From assembly GCA_944389935.1 (NCBI GenBank), contig CALXOE010000038.1:1-37884 (forward strand): a stretch of DNA of 37,884 bases, given 5' to 3'. Below the pieces are notes generated by a model. That model was not told the DNA's origin. It made no database searches and was given only the letters and a program-made list of their open reading frames with translations. The translations under genes were made by a program, and so were the position numbers. Position 1 is the stretch's first letter; every line of letters begins with the position of its first letter. The DNA comes from an uncultured Victivallis sp. (GTDB lineage Bacteria; Verrucomicrobiota; Lentisphaeria; Victivallales; Victivallaceae). Positions 9,798 to 16,564 of this stretch are shown piece by piece.

Positions 9798-9962
9798 CCC
9801 GCCACTCAACGAAGAAGCAGAACGTGCCAAGAGAACTGTCCCCGGAATCCGGGCACAATCATCCCAGGCACGCTCAGTTTCCGGAATCTTGAATGGCTGA
9901 CAAAGATTGCAAGTTTTATCGCACAAGTCCGATGACTGATCGATACGGTTTTCATCAACACA

Positions 9963-9978
9963 GCCGAATCCATTCGGC
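9963..9978. repeat. Perfect inverted repeat at the operon A transcription start
   Basis: GCCGAAT-CC-ATTCGGC is a 16-bp perfect palindrome lying just downstream of the operon A -10 box, so it would be an operator over +1 or a hairpin at the extreme 5' end of the mRNA. On the plus strand it is followed by ATTTTTT, so it could also stop plus-strand readthrough. Confidence 0.5.
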
Positions 9979-9986
9979 ATTTTTTC

Positions 9987-10015
9987 AATATACTTCCGCC
10001 CCGTTCTTTTGTCAA
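9987..10015 (-). promoter_or_regulatory. Promoter of operon A
   Basis: Minus strand: TTGACA (10010-10015), 17-bp spacer, TATATT (9987-9992). This is a perfect -35 with optimal spacing. Predicted start is near 9980, giving a leader of about 470 nt before the zinc-ribbon membrane protein. Confidence 0.7.
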
Positions 10016-10179
10016 AGCCGGATCGGGACATTTTCGCAGGAAAACCTCTCCGGATCGCCCTGAAAACCGGCGGAGGCGCGAAAACACAGTGCCGACGTCG
10101 GAAACGGATCACGGCGGGGGGAAATCCGGAACAAAGCAGGAAGATATGTCCCAATCAAAAAAAATCTCCGGATATTTAT

Positions 10180-10208
10180 TTGCAAAAAAAAGACATTCGC
10201 GCTATCTT
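10180..10208 (+). promoter_or_regulatory. Promoter of the WYL regulator gene
   Basis: TTGCAA (10180-10185), 17-bp spacer, TATCTT (10203-10208). The predicted start leaves a short leader of about 27 nt before the ATG at 10242. It points away from the operon A promoter, with about 165 bp between the two -35 boxes. Confidence 0.6.
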
Positions 10209-10241
10209 TTTTACACAGGCAAACCAACCGGGAGAATCGAG

Positions 10242-11240
10242 ATGCCCGCAAATAAGAATCAGATCCGGAGGATTCAGACGATCCTCAAAATGATGCGCCA
10301 GAACCGCTATCCGAATTTCACCTCGTTTTTCAAGGAGATGAAATGCCAGGACGTGGGCGGAGCATTCCGTCTCTCCCGGAAGACGTTTTCCCGGGATATC
10401 GCCGATCTCCGGGACGAGTACGGAGCGCCCGTCCATTATGACACGGTCCGCAAGGGTTTTTTTCTGTCCAATCCGGAGTGGTACAACGAAGATCTCATGA
10501 TCGAGCCGTTCGAGATGAAGTCGGCTCTGCTCGGGGAACGGATCGCCGCGGGAATCCTGCCGGATCCGCTGCGGGGGGAAATCAGCAAGGCCGTGAGCGC
10601 CCTGCTCATGAAGAACGAAAGCGGCATGGACGCCGGAGTCGAACTCGAGAACTTCCAGGTTCTCTGCCCGGACAACCTGCCCCGGGTTCAACCGGAGATT
10701 TTCCTGACGGCCTATAACGCCTGGGAACAGCACAAATATCTGAAACTGATCTACCGTTCGGTGAAGAACCATGTGGCGGAGAAGCTGTTCGAGCCGCATA
10801 TTTTCGCCTGGAACGGCGGCTGCTGGTACCTCAAGGGGAAACTGCAGCGGGACGATGCCGTCAGCTACGATCCCCCGAAGATTCAGGTTCTGGCCCTGCA
10901 CCGCATTGAAAAAGCCGAGATGCTCGACTGGCAGTTCTGGCCGGAACCCTCGATTCTGAAAGGAGTGAAAGAGTCTGGACTCTTTGATTTTCAAAAACTT
11001 CCGGAAGTTGATCTGGAGATTTTCGGAGAGTATGCCCACTCCTATGCACCGGGTTTTTCAGACCAGATCACGGAGAAGACCGGGAACTCGATCCGGATTC
11101 TGCTCAAAGATATCCCGGAATACAAGGCGATCGACCTGATACTCTCCACCCGGGGGAACGTCAAAGTCCACGCTCCGGATTCCCTGCGCGCGGAGGTCCG
11201 CAAAATCGCCGAAAAATTCCTGGAAAACATGTCGTCGTAA
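10242..11240 (+). CDS. WYL-domain transcriptional regulator (HTH-WYL-WCX)
   Basis: 332 aa. Residues 1-75 are a DeoR/YafY-type winged helix (RRIQTILKMMRQNRYP... FSRDIADLRDEYG). A WYL domain spans about 160-225, with the name motif W195-Y-L in GGCWYLKG. A WCX-type C-terminal domain covers about 255-330. WYL regulators bind DNA through the wHTH and usually sense a ligand, often nucleic-acid or nucleotide derived, via WYL/WCX; BrxR/CapW-type members repress defence operons. I chose the ATG at 10242 because GGGAG lies 7 nt upstream and the promoter sits just ahead; the open frame extends further upstream without support. It diverges from operon A, so repression or activation of that operon plus autoregulation is likely but inferred. 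Confidence 0.88.
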   Translation: MPANKNQIRRIQTILKMMRQNRYPNFTSFFKEMKCQDVGGAFRLSRKTFSRDIADLRDEYGAPVHYDTVRKGFFLSNPEWYNEDLMIEPFEMKSALLGERIAAGILPDPLRGEISKAVSALLMKNESGMDAGVELENFQVLCPDNLPRVQPEIFLTAYNAWEQHKYLKLIYRSVKNHVAEKLFEPHIFAWNGGCWYLKGKLQRDDAVSYDPPKIQVLALHRIEKAEMLDWQFWPEPSILKGVKESGLFDFQKLPEVDLEIFGEYAHSYAPGFSDQITEKTGNSIRILLKDIPEYKAIDLILSTRGNVKVHAPDSLRAEVRKIAEKFLENMSS

Positions 11241-11327
11241 TTCGTTCCGTCTCCGGGAATTCCAACGGCGGGACGAACGCGGAACTCCCGCAGATCAGAC
11301 GAAAGAATCTGTTCCGTTCCGGTCCGG

Positions 11328-12563
11328 TCAGACGTTATGGCGCTTCAGATAGCCGGCGGCGAAAACAAACGTGCCGGCAGTCCACCCGGAGAACAACGCA
11401 GGCTCGCCGCCGTCCGCCTTTCCGGGCTCTCCCGTCACAACATTGTACCGCTCATACAGCGCGCCGTCCCGGTCGAAATTCTCAGTGACAGTGTCGACGA
11501 ATTTCCGGGCAATGCGGGAAGCGGCTTCCGTAAAACCGTACCGGTCGAGCGCTTCAATCGCTATGAGATGCAGCGGAGCGAACCCGTTCGGGTAATCCCA
11601 CCGGTAATCACGCCCGGAGTGATTCGGTTCACATGCGGCAAGCCCGTGGTCGCATTCGAGTTGACTCTCGACCGCGTGCAGCGTGGACTCCGCCTGCTCC
11701 GGCGAAGCGATTCCGCACCAGAGCGGAAACAACGACGCGCACGAAAAGATCTTTGAATGCCGTTTTTCCGCAAAGTTGAAGTCGAGAAACAACTCGCGCC
11801 GATCGTTCCAGCAGTAGCAGCGGATCAGCTCCGTCCGGATCTCCGCCGCGTGGAACCACTCGTCGGACCGCTCGAGATCCCCGAGATCGCGGTAAAGCTC
11901 CCCGAGTACGTTGCGACTGTGCACCAGCAGCGAATTCAAATCGACCGCGGCGAACTCCGGGCAGCGCCGCTCGAACCGCGGATTGAATGCCCACCCGGAT
12001 TCCACTTCCGCCATCGCCTCGCGGGCGGCAGCGCGGATTTGTTCCGGCGCGGCCTGGGCCGGATACCCGAGACACTCCACGCAGCGGGGATAAAACGCCT
12101 CGAGCTCCTCCTCGGTCGCATGGGTTCCGTAACGGTGCATGCCGCATTCGCCGCGGCGGCGGAACTTCCAGAACTGCGTCTCGACTTCGAGTGCCCGCGC
12201 CGCGCGCCGCAGCCAGTCGCGGTCCTCCGGGCAGACCCGGGCGGTCAACTCGATCATCGCCCCCAGAAACGGCGGTTGCGAAAGGTCGAGGCAGGTCGTA
12301 CAGTTGGCGGCCGGGACAAAGCCGTATTCGTTCACGAGATAAAGAAGATTTTCGCAGTTATCGCGCACAAGTTCAGCATGTCCCTGAAGCGCGAGTCCCC
12401 GGGAGATGAAATAGGTCTCCAGATAATGGAACTTCCCGTTTCCCCCGTCGGAACTGGAGACCGTATACGGATGCGGCAACCCGATCAGCGTTCCCTCGGA
12501 AACAGGCTGAAACCGGGTCATCTTTCCCCAGCTTCGAGCGATGAAATCCAACACTTTCTGCAT
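11328..12563 (-). CDS. GH37 trehalase-like (alpha/alpha)6 protein, catalytic acid missing
   Basis: 411 aa. The trehalase family signature 2 is readable as RWDYPNGFAP (321-330), with the C-terminal GGE (E387, the usual catalytic base) and GWTAG. The QPPF segment (96-99) and NEYGFVPAANCT also match GH37. However, the expected SGWD motif that carries the catalytic acid reads SGWAFNPRF (A192, codon GCA), and the RFxExYxWDxY motif is degraded to KFHYLETYF. It is also shorter than typical trehalases of about 550 aa and has no signal peptide, so it should act in the cytoplasm. ATG 12563 is preferred over an upstream TTG because GAGGG lies 9 nt before it. It sits 83 bp downstream of the IclR gene and has its own promoter/operator. 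Either a different glycosidase or phosphorylase of the same fold, or an inactive relative. Activity on trehalose should not be assumed. Confidence 0.75.
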   Translation of the reverse strand: MQKVLDFIARSWGKMTRFQPVSEGTLIGLPHPYTVSSSDGGNGKFHYLETYFISRGLALQGHAELVRDNCENLLYLVNEYGFVPAANCTTCLDLSQPPFLGAMIELTARVCPEDRDWLRRAARALEVETQFWKFRRRGECGMHRYGTHATEEELEAFYPRCVECLGYPAQAAPEQIRAAAREAMAEVESGWAFNPRFERRCPEFAAVDLNSLLVHSRNVLGELYRDLGDLERSDEWFHAAEIRTELIRCYCWNDRRELFLDFNFAEKRHSKIFSCASLFPLWCGIASPEQAESTLHAVESQLECDHGLAACEPNHSGRDYRWDYPNGFAPLHLIAIEALDRYGFTEAASRIARKFVDTVTENFDRDGALYERYNVVTGEPGKADGGEPALFSGWTAGTFVFAAGYLKRHNV

Positions 12564-12582
12564 GATTCCGAACCCTCTTGAA

Positions 12583-12601
12583 ATTAGTGGTTGCAACTAA
12601 T
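12583..12601. promoter_or_regulatory. Inverted repeat, probable IclR operator
   Basis: ATTAGT-N7-ACTAAT (19 bp) lies 20 bp before the GH37-like start codon and overlaps the end of the -10 box at 12599-12604, the classical place for a repressor site. The inner GTTGCAAC is itself palindromic. The adjacent IclR-family gene is the obvious binder; this is inferred. Confidence 0.5.
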
Positions 12602-12626
12602 ATAACCGGTTCGGCATGGTTTGCAA
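12599..12626 (-). promoter_or_regulatory. Promoter of the GH37-like gene
   Basis: Minus strand TTGCAA (12621-12626), 16-bp spacer, TATATT (12599-12604), inside the 83-bp gap between the IclR and GH37-like genes. Confidence 0.6.
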
Positions 12627-12646
12627 ACGATTTTTCCGCAAGATTT

Positions 12647-13384
12647 TCAGGACGCGCGCACCAGTGCGGAGTGGAGCCGGGAAGCCAGCAGCGAACACTC
12701 GAACAACAGCCGGTCGAAATTGCGCTCCTCCGCCCGGTCGCCGTAGAACGAAACACCGTAGAAATCCCCGTTGTATTCGACCGGGAACGTGATGTTCCAG
12801 CGCTCTTTCCCCTCACGCCGGAAGAGATAACCGTTCTTTTGAACATGCTCCACCAGAGTCCGGATCTCATCCAGATCGCTCTTGTCCTGCCCCTCGGCGC
12901 GGTTGCGGTGGATCGATTCCCGGAAAATCGACAGAATTTCCCCGCCATCCAGACGCTGTGCCAGAATTGCGATCGCAATGTTCGACCGGTAGAGCGGCAC
13001 CCGGCACGGCATCCCGTAGTCGCGCTCGGTGGCATAGGCATCGCTGCGGTAAAGATAGACGAGCTGCCTGTTCTCGATCCCCGCGAACGCCCCCTGCACG
13101 CCGAGCCGCTCCACATGCGCTTTCACCATCGGATTGACCACCCGCGGCAGGTGCGAACTGTACGCGGCATTCTGCCCGAGCCGAATCATCCCCAGCGCCG
13201 GCTCGAAACTGCGGTAATCCGCCTTGAACACGTATCCCGCTTCGACCAGATCCGCCGTGATCCGGGACAGGGTGCTCGTATTGATCGCGAGCTTCTGTCC
13301 CAGTTCCTTGAGCGTCACTGGCCCGTCCGACGCGGAAATCGCCTCGAGCACTTGAAACGTCTTTTCCAGCAGTTTGTTTTTCAT
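12647..13384 (-). CDS. IclR-family transcriptional regulator
   Basis: 245 aa. The N-terminal winged helix (about 1-70) carries the family pattern LEKTFQVLEAISASDGPVTLKELGQKL...STLSRITADLVEAGYV. The C-terminal effector domain (about 80-240) is IclR-like, with VERLG, the central hydrophobic RVPLYRSNIAIAILAQ and the terminal NGDFYGVSFYG. IclR proteins bind small carbon metabolites and act as repressors or activators of adjacent catabolic genes. ATG 13384 fits the domain start and is preceded by GGAAAG; a longer frame upstream would run through the promoter. The neighbours are the GH37-like gene downstream and the pseudopilin/FAD oxidoreductase pair divergently upstream, so it may control both sides. 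Confidence 0.9.
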   Translation of the reverse strand: MKNKLLEKTFQVLEAISASDGPVTLKELGQKLAINTSTLSRITADLVEAGYVFKADYRSFEPALGMIRLGQNAAYSSHLPRVVNPMVKAHVERLGVQGAFAGIENRQLVYLYRSDAYATERDYGMPCRVPLYRSNIAIAILAQRLDGGEILSIFRESIHRNRAEGQDKSDLDEIRTLVEHVQKNGYLFRREGKERWNITFPVEYNGDFYGVSFYGDRAEERNFDRLLFECSLLASRLHSALVRAS

Positions 13385-13425
13385 CGTCGTCTTTCCAGAT
13401 TCCTCCCCTGAACGCACGTCCATGA

Positions 13426-13453
13426 AACATAAATGAAAAAATCTCTTTTTCAA
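13426..13453 (-). promoter_or_regulatory. Promoter of the IclR gene
   Basis: Minus strand TTGAAA (13448-13453), 16-bp spacer, TATGTT (13426-13431), about 40 bp ahead of the chosen start. Confidence 0.5.
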
Positions 13454-13552
13454 GCTGTTTTTCAATCCCGATTCAGCAATTTAATTTTTTATTTGCAAAA
13501 TTTCACAATAAGGAATTTTAAAATCTTTATATTGCATTTTCAAAAATCATTC

Positions 13553-13580
13553 TTGTTTTTCTAAAAAACGCTGGTATAAT
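13553..13580 (+). promoter_or_regulatory. Promoter of the pseudopilin / FAD oxidoreductase operon
   Basis: TTGTTT (13553-13558), 16-bp spacer, perfect TATAAT (13575-13580). It lies in an AT-rich stretch and gives a leader of about 60 nt. Confidence 0.65.
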
Positions 13581-13583
13581 TGT

Positions 13584-13630
13584 ATCAAACCAAATGGAAC
13601 GGTATCCGAACAGGAATGCATCAAACCAAA
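13584..13630 (+). repeat. 11-bp direct repeat in the pseudopilin leader
   Basis: ATCAAACCAAA occurs at 13584-13594 and again at 13620-13630, 36 bp apart, just downstream of the -10 box. It could be a pair of regulator half-sites. Confidence 0.4.
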
Positions 13631-13647
13631 AGAAAGAGGCAGGTACA

Positions 13648-14376
13648 ATGAGTCGGAAATACAATTTCACCTTGATCGAGCTCCTGGTTGTAATTGCGAT
13701 CATCGCGATTCTGGCCGGGATGCTGCTTCCCGCGCTGAATCAGGCGCGTGCCCGCGCCCGCGACATCAAATGCACGAGCAATCTGAAACAGCTCGGCACC
13801 TATATGAGCATGTACATCGATCAAAATCGCGGCCGCATGCCCTCGTCCTATGAGAATTACGGAAAAGAATCAGGAACCTGGCAGGATGTTCTTTTCGTCA
13901 TGAACAACGGCACCGTCACGCCGGAAAACCACTGCTATCTCAACGAAGAAAAAAAGATGCCGCAGGGTGTCTTTGCCTGCCCCGCCAGCAACACGAACAC
14001 CTCCGAAACCGCCGCGGTGAAGCGCCACTATGGAATCAACTGGCGCGGAACCGAAGATTGCAAAGACAACAAACAGGCGCATGTCGTAAGTACAATCCGG
14101 AATCCATCCGGTCGAGCGATGCTGTTTGACATATATCAAACAGAGAAACAGCACGGCAGTGAAAAAAATCCCGCCCCCGCAGCCCAGAACAGAGGAGAGA
14201 TGAACGCAGAAAACGACCCGGACGGCTGGCGGCACAGAGGGGGGAAAGGCGCCAACTTCACCTTCGTAGACGGACATGTAGAGGCGAAACTCTACGACGA
14301 AATTCCGTACAACCGTTTGAATTCCGAACCGAAATCTTTGAACAACGGCGCCTTCTGGTGCAACAACAATGGTTAA
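13648..14376 (+). CDS. Type II secretion-like pseudopilin with N-terminal methylation motif
   Basis: 242 aa. Residues 7-25 are the class III prepilin leader [18 protein letters not shown] followed by [13 protein letters not shown], with glutamate at +5 of the mature protein. The residue before the cleavage point is Asn rather than the usual Gly, a variation I associate with Lentisphaerae/Planctomycetes pseudopilins. The C-terminus has [11 protein letters not shown], resembling the H-X9-DG processing-associated domain of these large families. Cys residues at 44, 112 and 143 could pair after export. ATG 13648 lies directly before the leader and after GAGGCAGGTACA; the frame upstream has no support. 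It is followed 33 bp later by an FAD oxidoreductase in the same direction, the usual company of such pseudopilins in glycan loci. The substrate is unknown. Confidence 0.88.
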   Translation: MSRKYNFTLIELLVVIAIIAILAGMLLPALNQARARARDIKCTSNLKQLGTYMSMYIDQNRGRMPSSYENYGKESGTWQDVLFVMNNGTVTPENHCYLNEEKKMPQGVFACPASNTNTSETAAVKRHYGINWRGTEDCKDNKQAHVVSTIRNPSGRAMLFDIYQTEKQHGSEKNPAPAAQNRGEMNAENDPDGWRHRGGKGANFTFVDGHVEAKLYDEIPYNRLNSEPKSLNNGAFWCNNNG

Positions 14377-14409
14377 TGATCGGGTTTTCAGAAAAAGGAG
14401 AGAGGGAAA

Positions 14410-16113
14410 ATGACGATCACCAGACGTACTCTTTCGGCGGATTTTGTCGTGGTCGGCGGCGGGCTGGCCGGACTCTGCGCGGCGGTTGCGGCCGCACGCA
14501 ACGGCGCGAAAACCGTCATCATCCAGGATCGACCGATGTTCGGCGGCAACGCTTCCAGCGAGATCCGCATGTGGGTCTGCGGCGCGCACGGCGAAAACCG
14601 CAAAGAAACCGGGTTGCTCGAAGAGCTCCAGCTCGACAACTACTATTACAATCCCACGATGAAATATACGATCTGGGACGACGTGATGTACGGCTTCGCG
14701 AAACAGGAGAAGAATCTCACCATTTTGCTGAACACCTCGGTCGAAAAAGCCGAGACCGAAAACGGCCGCATCGTCTCCGTCACCGGCTGGAACCTCATCG
14801 AATACTGCCGCTACAAGGTCGAGGGGAAACTCTTCGCCGACTGCTCCGGCGACGGGATTCTGCGCATCACCGGCGCGAAGTACCGGGTCGGCCGCGAGGC
14901 GCGCGATGAATTCGATGAACCCCACGCTCCGGAGAAAGCCGACGCAAAAACCATGGGCAACTCGATCCTCTTCCAGCTGCGGCGCACGAACCGGCACATT
15001 CCGTTCCGCGCGCCGGAGTGGGCCTACCACTATACCGATGAGACGCTCCCGAAACGCAATTTCATGCCCGAGGGCAACAACTTCTGGTGGATGGAGTTCG
15101 GTGGGGTGAAAGACACCATCGGCGACGCCGAGGAGATCCGCGATGAACTCTACCGCATCGCCTACGGCTGCTGGGAGTACATCAAGAATCACCCGGACGG
15201 GCGCGGCCACGGCTGGGAACTCGACTGGATCGGAAGTCTCCCCGGCAAGCGTGAGAGCGTCCGCTTTGTCGGCGACCACGTTCTCTGCCAGAAAGAGGTC
15301 GAGGCCGAGGGCAAGTTCGAGGATGCCGTCGCCTACGGCGGCTGGACGATGGACGATCACCATCCGGAGGCGATCTACTATCCCGGCGCCCCGACGATCT
15401 TTCATCCTGCGCCGTCGCCGTTCGGAATTCCGTACCGTTCTCTCTACTCGGTCAACATCGACAACCTCTTCTTCGCAGGACGTCAGATCTCGACCACGCA
15501 CATGGCGTTGAGTTCGACCCGGGTCATGGCGACCACCGCAATGCTCGGACAGGCGGTCGGTACCGCCGCCGCGCTCGCGACCCGCTACAACGAAACGCCG
15601 CGCGGCATCTACGAGCGCCATCTCGATGAACTGCAGCAGACGCTGCTCGATCAGGACCAGTTCATTCCGAACATTCCGCGCCGCGTATCCCCGCTCTCCC
15701 TGAAAGGGACGATCAGCCATGAACTGCTGCGCAGCGGTCGTGATCGCGACTGGGACGACGGCAAACAGGGCGTTGAATTCGCCGCCGGAACCGGAGCGTC
15801 CTACACGTTTGCAGAACCCGAAACCATCTCGGGGGTCCGTCTCGTATTCGACAGTGATCTTTCGGACCTGAAGCGTCAGCTCAACGTCGAGGATGCAGAT
15901 ATGCTCCGCACGATGCCGGCGCAGCTTCCGCGCGTCTTCCGGATCGAAGGAGTCGTGGACGGCGAAACCCGGCAGCTCGCCCGCGTGACGGAAAACCATC
16001 ACCGGTTCGTCAAGCTCGCATTTGAACCGGTCGCATGCTCGGAAGTCAAACTCGTCCTCGAAGAGGGGTGGAGCGACAGACCGATGCGCGTCTTCGATTT
16101 TGAAGTTTACTGA
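14410..16113 (+). CDS. FAD-dependent oxidoreductase with C-terminal beta-sandwich module
   Basis: 567 aa. The N-terminal Rossmann fold reads DFVVVGGGLAGLCAA (11-25, GxGxxG form GGGLAG), then IIQDRPMFGGNASSEIR. This belongs to the FAD_oxidored family common in PVC bacteria, often within polysaccharide-use loci. The second FAD motif region is NIDNLFFAGRQIS near 354-366. The last 130 residues look like a discoidin/F5-8C-like carbohydrate-binding sandwich (GVRLVFDSDLS... VKLAFEPVACSEVKLVLEEGW). No signal peptide is visible. The start is preceded by GGAGAGAGGG and lies 33 bp after the pseudopilin. The redox substrate is unknown, possibly a sugar or glycoside. A terminator follows at 16136. A long open frame antisense to this gene is a shadow. 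Confidence 0.88.
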   Translation: MTITRRTLSADFVVVGGGLAGLCAAVAAARNGAKTVIIQDRPMFGGNASSEIRMWVCGAHGENRKETGLLEELQLDNYYYNPTMKYTIWDDVMYGFAKQEKNLTILLNTSVEKAETENGRIVSVTGWNLIEYCRYKVEGKLFADCSGDGILRITGAKYRVGREARDEFDEPHAPEKADAKTMGNSILFQLRRTNRHIPFRAPEWAYHYTDETLPKRNFMPEGNNFWWMEFGGVKDTIGDAEEIRDELYRIAYGCWEYIKNHPDGRGHGWELDWIGSLPGKRESVRFVGDHVLCQKEVEAEGKFEDAVAYGGWTMDDHHPEAIYYPGAPTIFHPAPSPFGIPYRSLYSVNIDNLFFAGRQISTTHMALSSTRVMATTAMLGQAVGTAAALATRYNETPRGIYERHLDELQQTLLDQDQFIPNIPRRVSPLSLKGTISHELLRSGRDRDWDDGKQGVEFAAGTGASYTFAEPETISGVRLVFDSDLSDLKRQLNVEDADMLRTMPAQLPRVFRIEGVVDGETRQLARVTENHHRFVKLAFEPVACSEVKLVLEEGWSDRPMRVFDFEVY

Positions 16114-16135
16114 ACCCGGTGACGGGAAAATCCGA

Positions 16136-16172
16136 AGCCTGCCGCGGCGTTTGCGCGACAGGCTTTTTATTT
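16136..16172 (+). terminator. Intrinsic terminator of the FAD oxidoreductase operon
   Basis: AGCCTG-C-CGCG / CGCG-A-CAGGCT stem with a 7-nt loop and one mismatch, followed by TTTTTATTT, 22 bp after the stop codon. Confidence 0.8.
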
Positions 16173-16180
16173 GTCACAAC

Positions 16181-16433
16181 AAAAAAATGGGGCCGCGCTA
16201 CCCTATCACGGTTTGCGCGGTCCCGGTGTTGGTTTTTCTCTGTGCCTCGATGAGGCTTGCGTTTATTTGATAGACGCCTCCACTGATTTCGCCCTGCAAA
16301 TCTGAAACAGCTCAATCCGCATCAGCCCTGCGGCTGTCGAATTCCAACATTCGGCTTCGGGCGGCCCGGTCGACACAAACCGCCGTCCGCCGGGTTCCGG
16401 AACCGGAAAACCTCCTCTGATTCTCCTCTCCGC
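16181..16433 (-). ncRNA. Candidate structured small RNA, about 250 nt
   Basis: An otherwise gene-free stretch carries a minus-strand promoter (TTGATA 16462-16467, 16-bp spacer, TATACT 16440-16445) and, 200 bp on, a textbook terminator: GGGACCGCGC / GCGCGGCCCC (16189-16224, one G-T pair) followed by A and seven T residues. Between them are several short perfect hairpins (GGTTCC-GGAACC, CAGCC-GCAG-GGCTG, GCCTC-ATC-GAGGC). No start codon follows the purine-rich stretch near the 5' end. I do not see tmRNA, SRP RNA or RNase P signatures. 6S RNA or an unknown regulatory RNA remains possible. Confidence 0.4.
16189..16231 (-). terminator. Strong GC hairpin with T7 tail (minus strand)
   Basis: Ten-base-pair stem (16189-16198 with 16215-16224), loop of 16 nt, T7 tract at 16181-16187 on the minus strand. 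It is too far from any minus-strand protein stop (16565) to serve that gene, since another terminator lies between. Confidence 0.7.
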
Positions 16434-16439
16434 CTTTCC

Positions 16440-16467
16440 AGTATATACGGATTGCCGCATTTATCAA
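16440..16467 (-). promoter_or_regulatory. Orphan minus-strand promoter for the candidate RNA
   Basis: TTGATA, 16-bp spacer, TATACT. No plausible coding sequence follows it before the T7 terminator at 16181-16224. Confidence 0.5.
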
Positions 16468-16517
16468 CCGAACCGGAAAGCCTTGTTGAAAAAAAATTAA
16501 AAAAAATTAAATTTTAC

Positions 16518-16558
16518 GAATGTTCCGGCTGTTTTCAACGGAGGAAACATTCTTTTTT
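16518..16558 (-). terminator. Bidirectional terminator after the nucleoside hydrolase gene
   Basis: GAATGTT-CC (16518-16526) pairs with GG-AAACATTC (16543-16552). T6 follows on the plus strand, and an AT-rich T-tract (AATTTAATTTTTTTT) follows on the minus strand. It begins 7 bp after the stop of the minus-strand gene. Confidence 0.7.
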
Positions 16559-16564
16559 ATGCTT

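Larger units (their letters stand above)
9508..10241. other. 734-bp divergent regulatory region between operon A and the WYL regulator
   Basis: No supported protein gene. It contains the operon A promoter (9987-10015), a perfect hairpin word at its transcription start (9963-9978), nested inverted repeats in the leader (9725-9797), a 10-bp palindrome CCGACGTCGG (10092-10101) between the two promoters, and the WYL-gene promoter (10180-10208). A minus-strand open frame starts at 9980 and runs into the zinc-ribbon gene in another frame, but its codon choice is unlike the neighbouring genes. Confidence 0.6.
16114..16564. other. 451-bp gene-free region between FAD oxidoreductase and nucleoside hydrolase
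   Basis: It holds the plus-strand terminator at 16136-16172, the candidate RNA gene with its promoter and terminator (16181-16467), an A/T-rich run (16480-16516) and the bidirectional terminator at 16518-16558. No protein gene is supported. Confidence 0.6.

Noticed and set aside
8997..10154. Minus-strand open frame of 385 codons across the operon A leader and the zinc-ribbon gene
   Set aside because: It overlaps the well-supported zinc-ribbon membrane gene out of frame, has atypical codon choice, no ribosome-binding site and no recognisable domain. Its internal ATG at 9980 coincides with the predicted transcription start, which is probably chance.
11328..12563. Confident treA/treF assignment
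   Set aside because: Catalytic acid and substrate-contact motifs are replaced; only fold-level similarity is supported.
13870..16002. 710-codon open frame antisense to the pseudopilin and FAD oxidoreductase genes
   Set aside because: Produced by the codon bias of the sense genes. The product has no domain and the sense proteins are clear family members.
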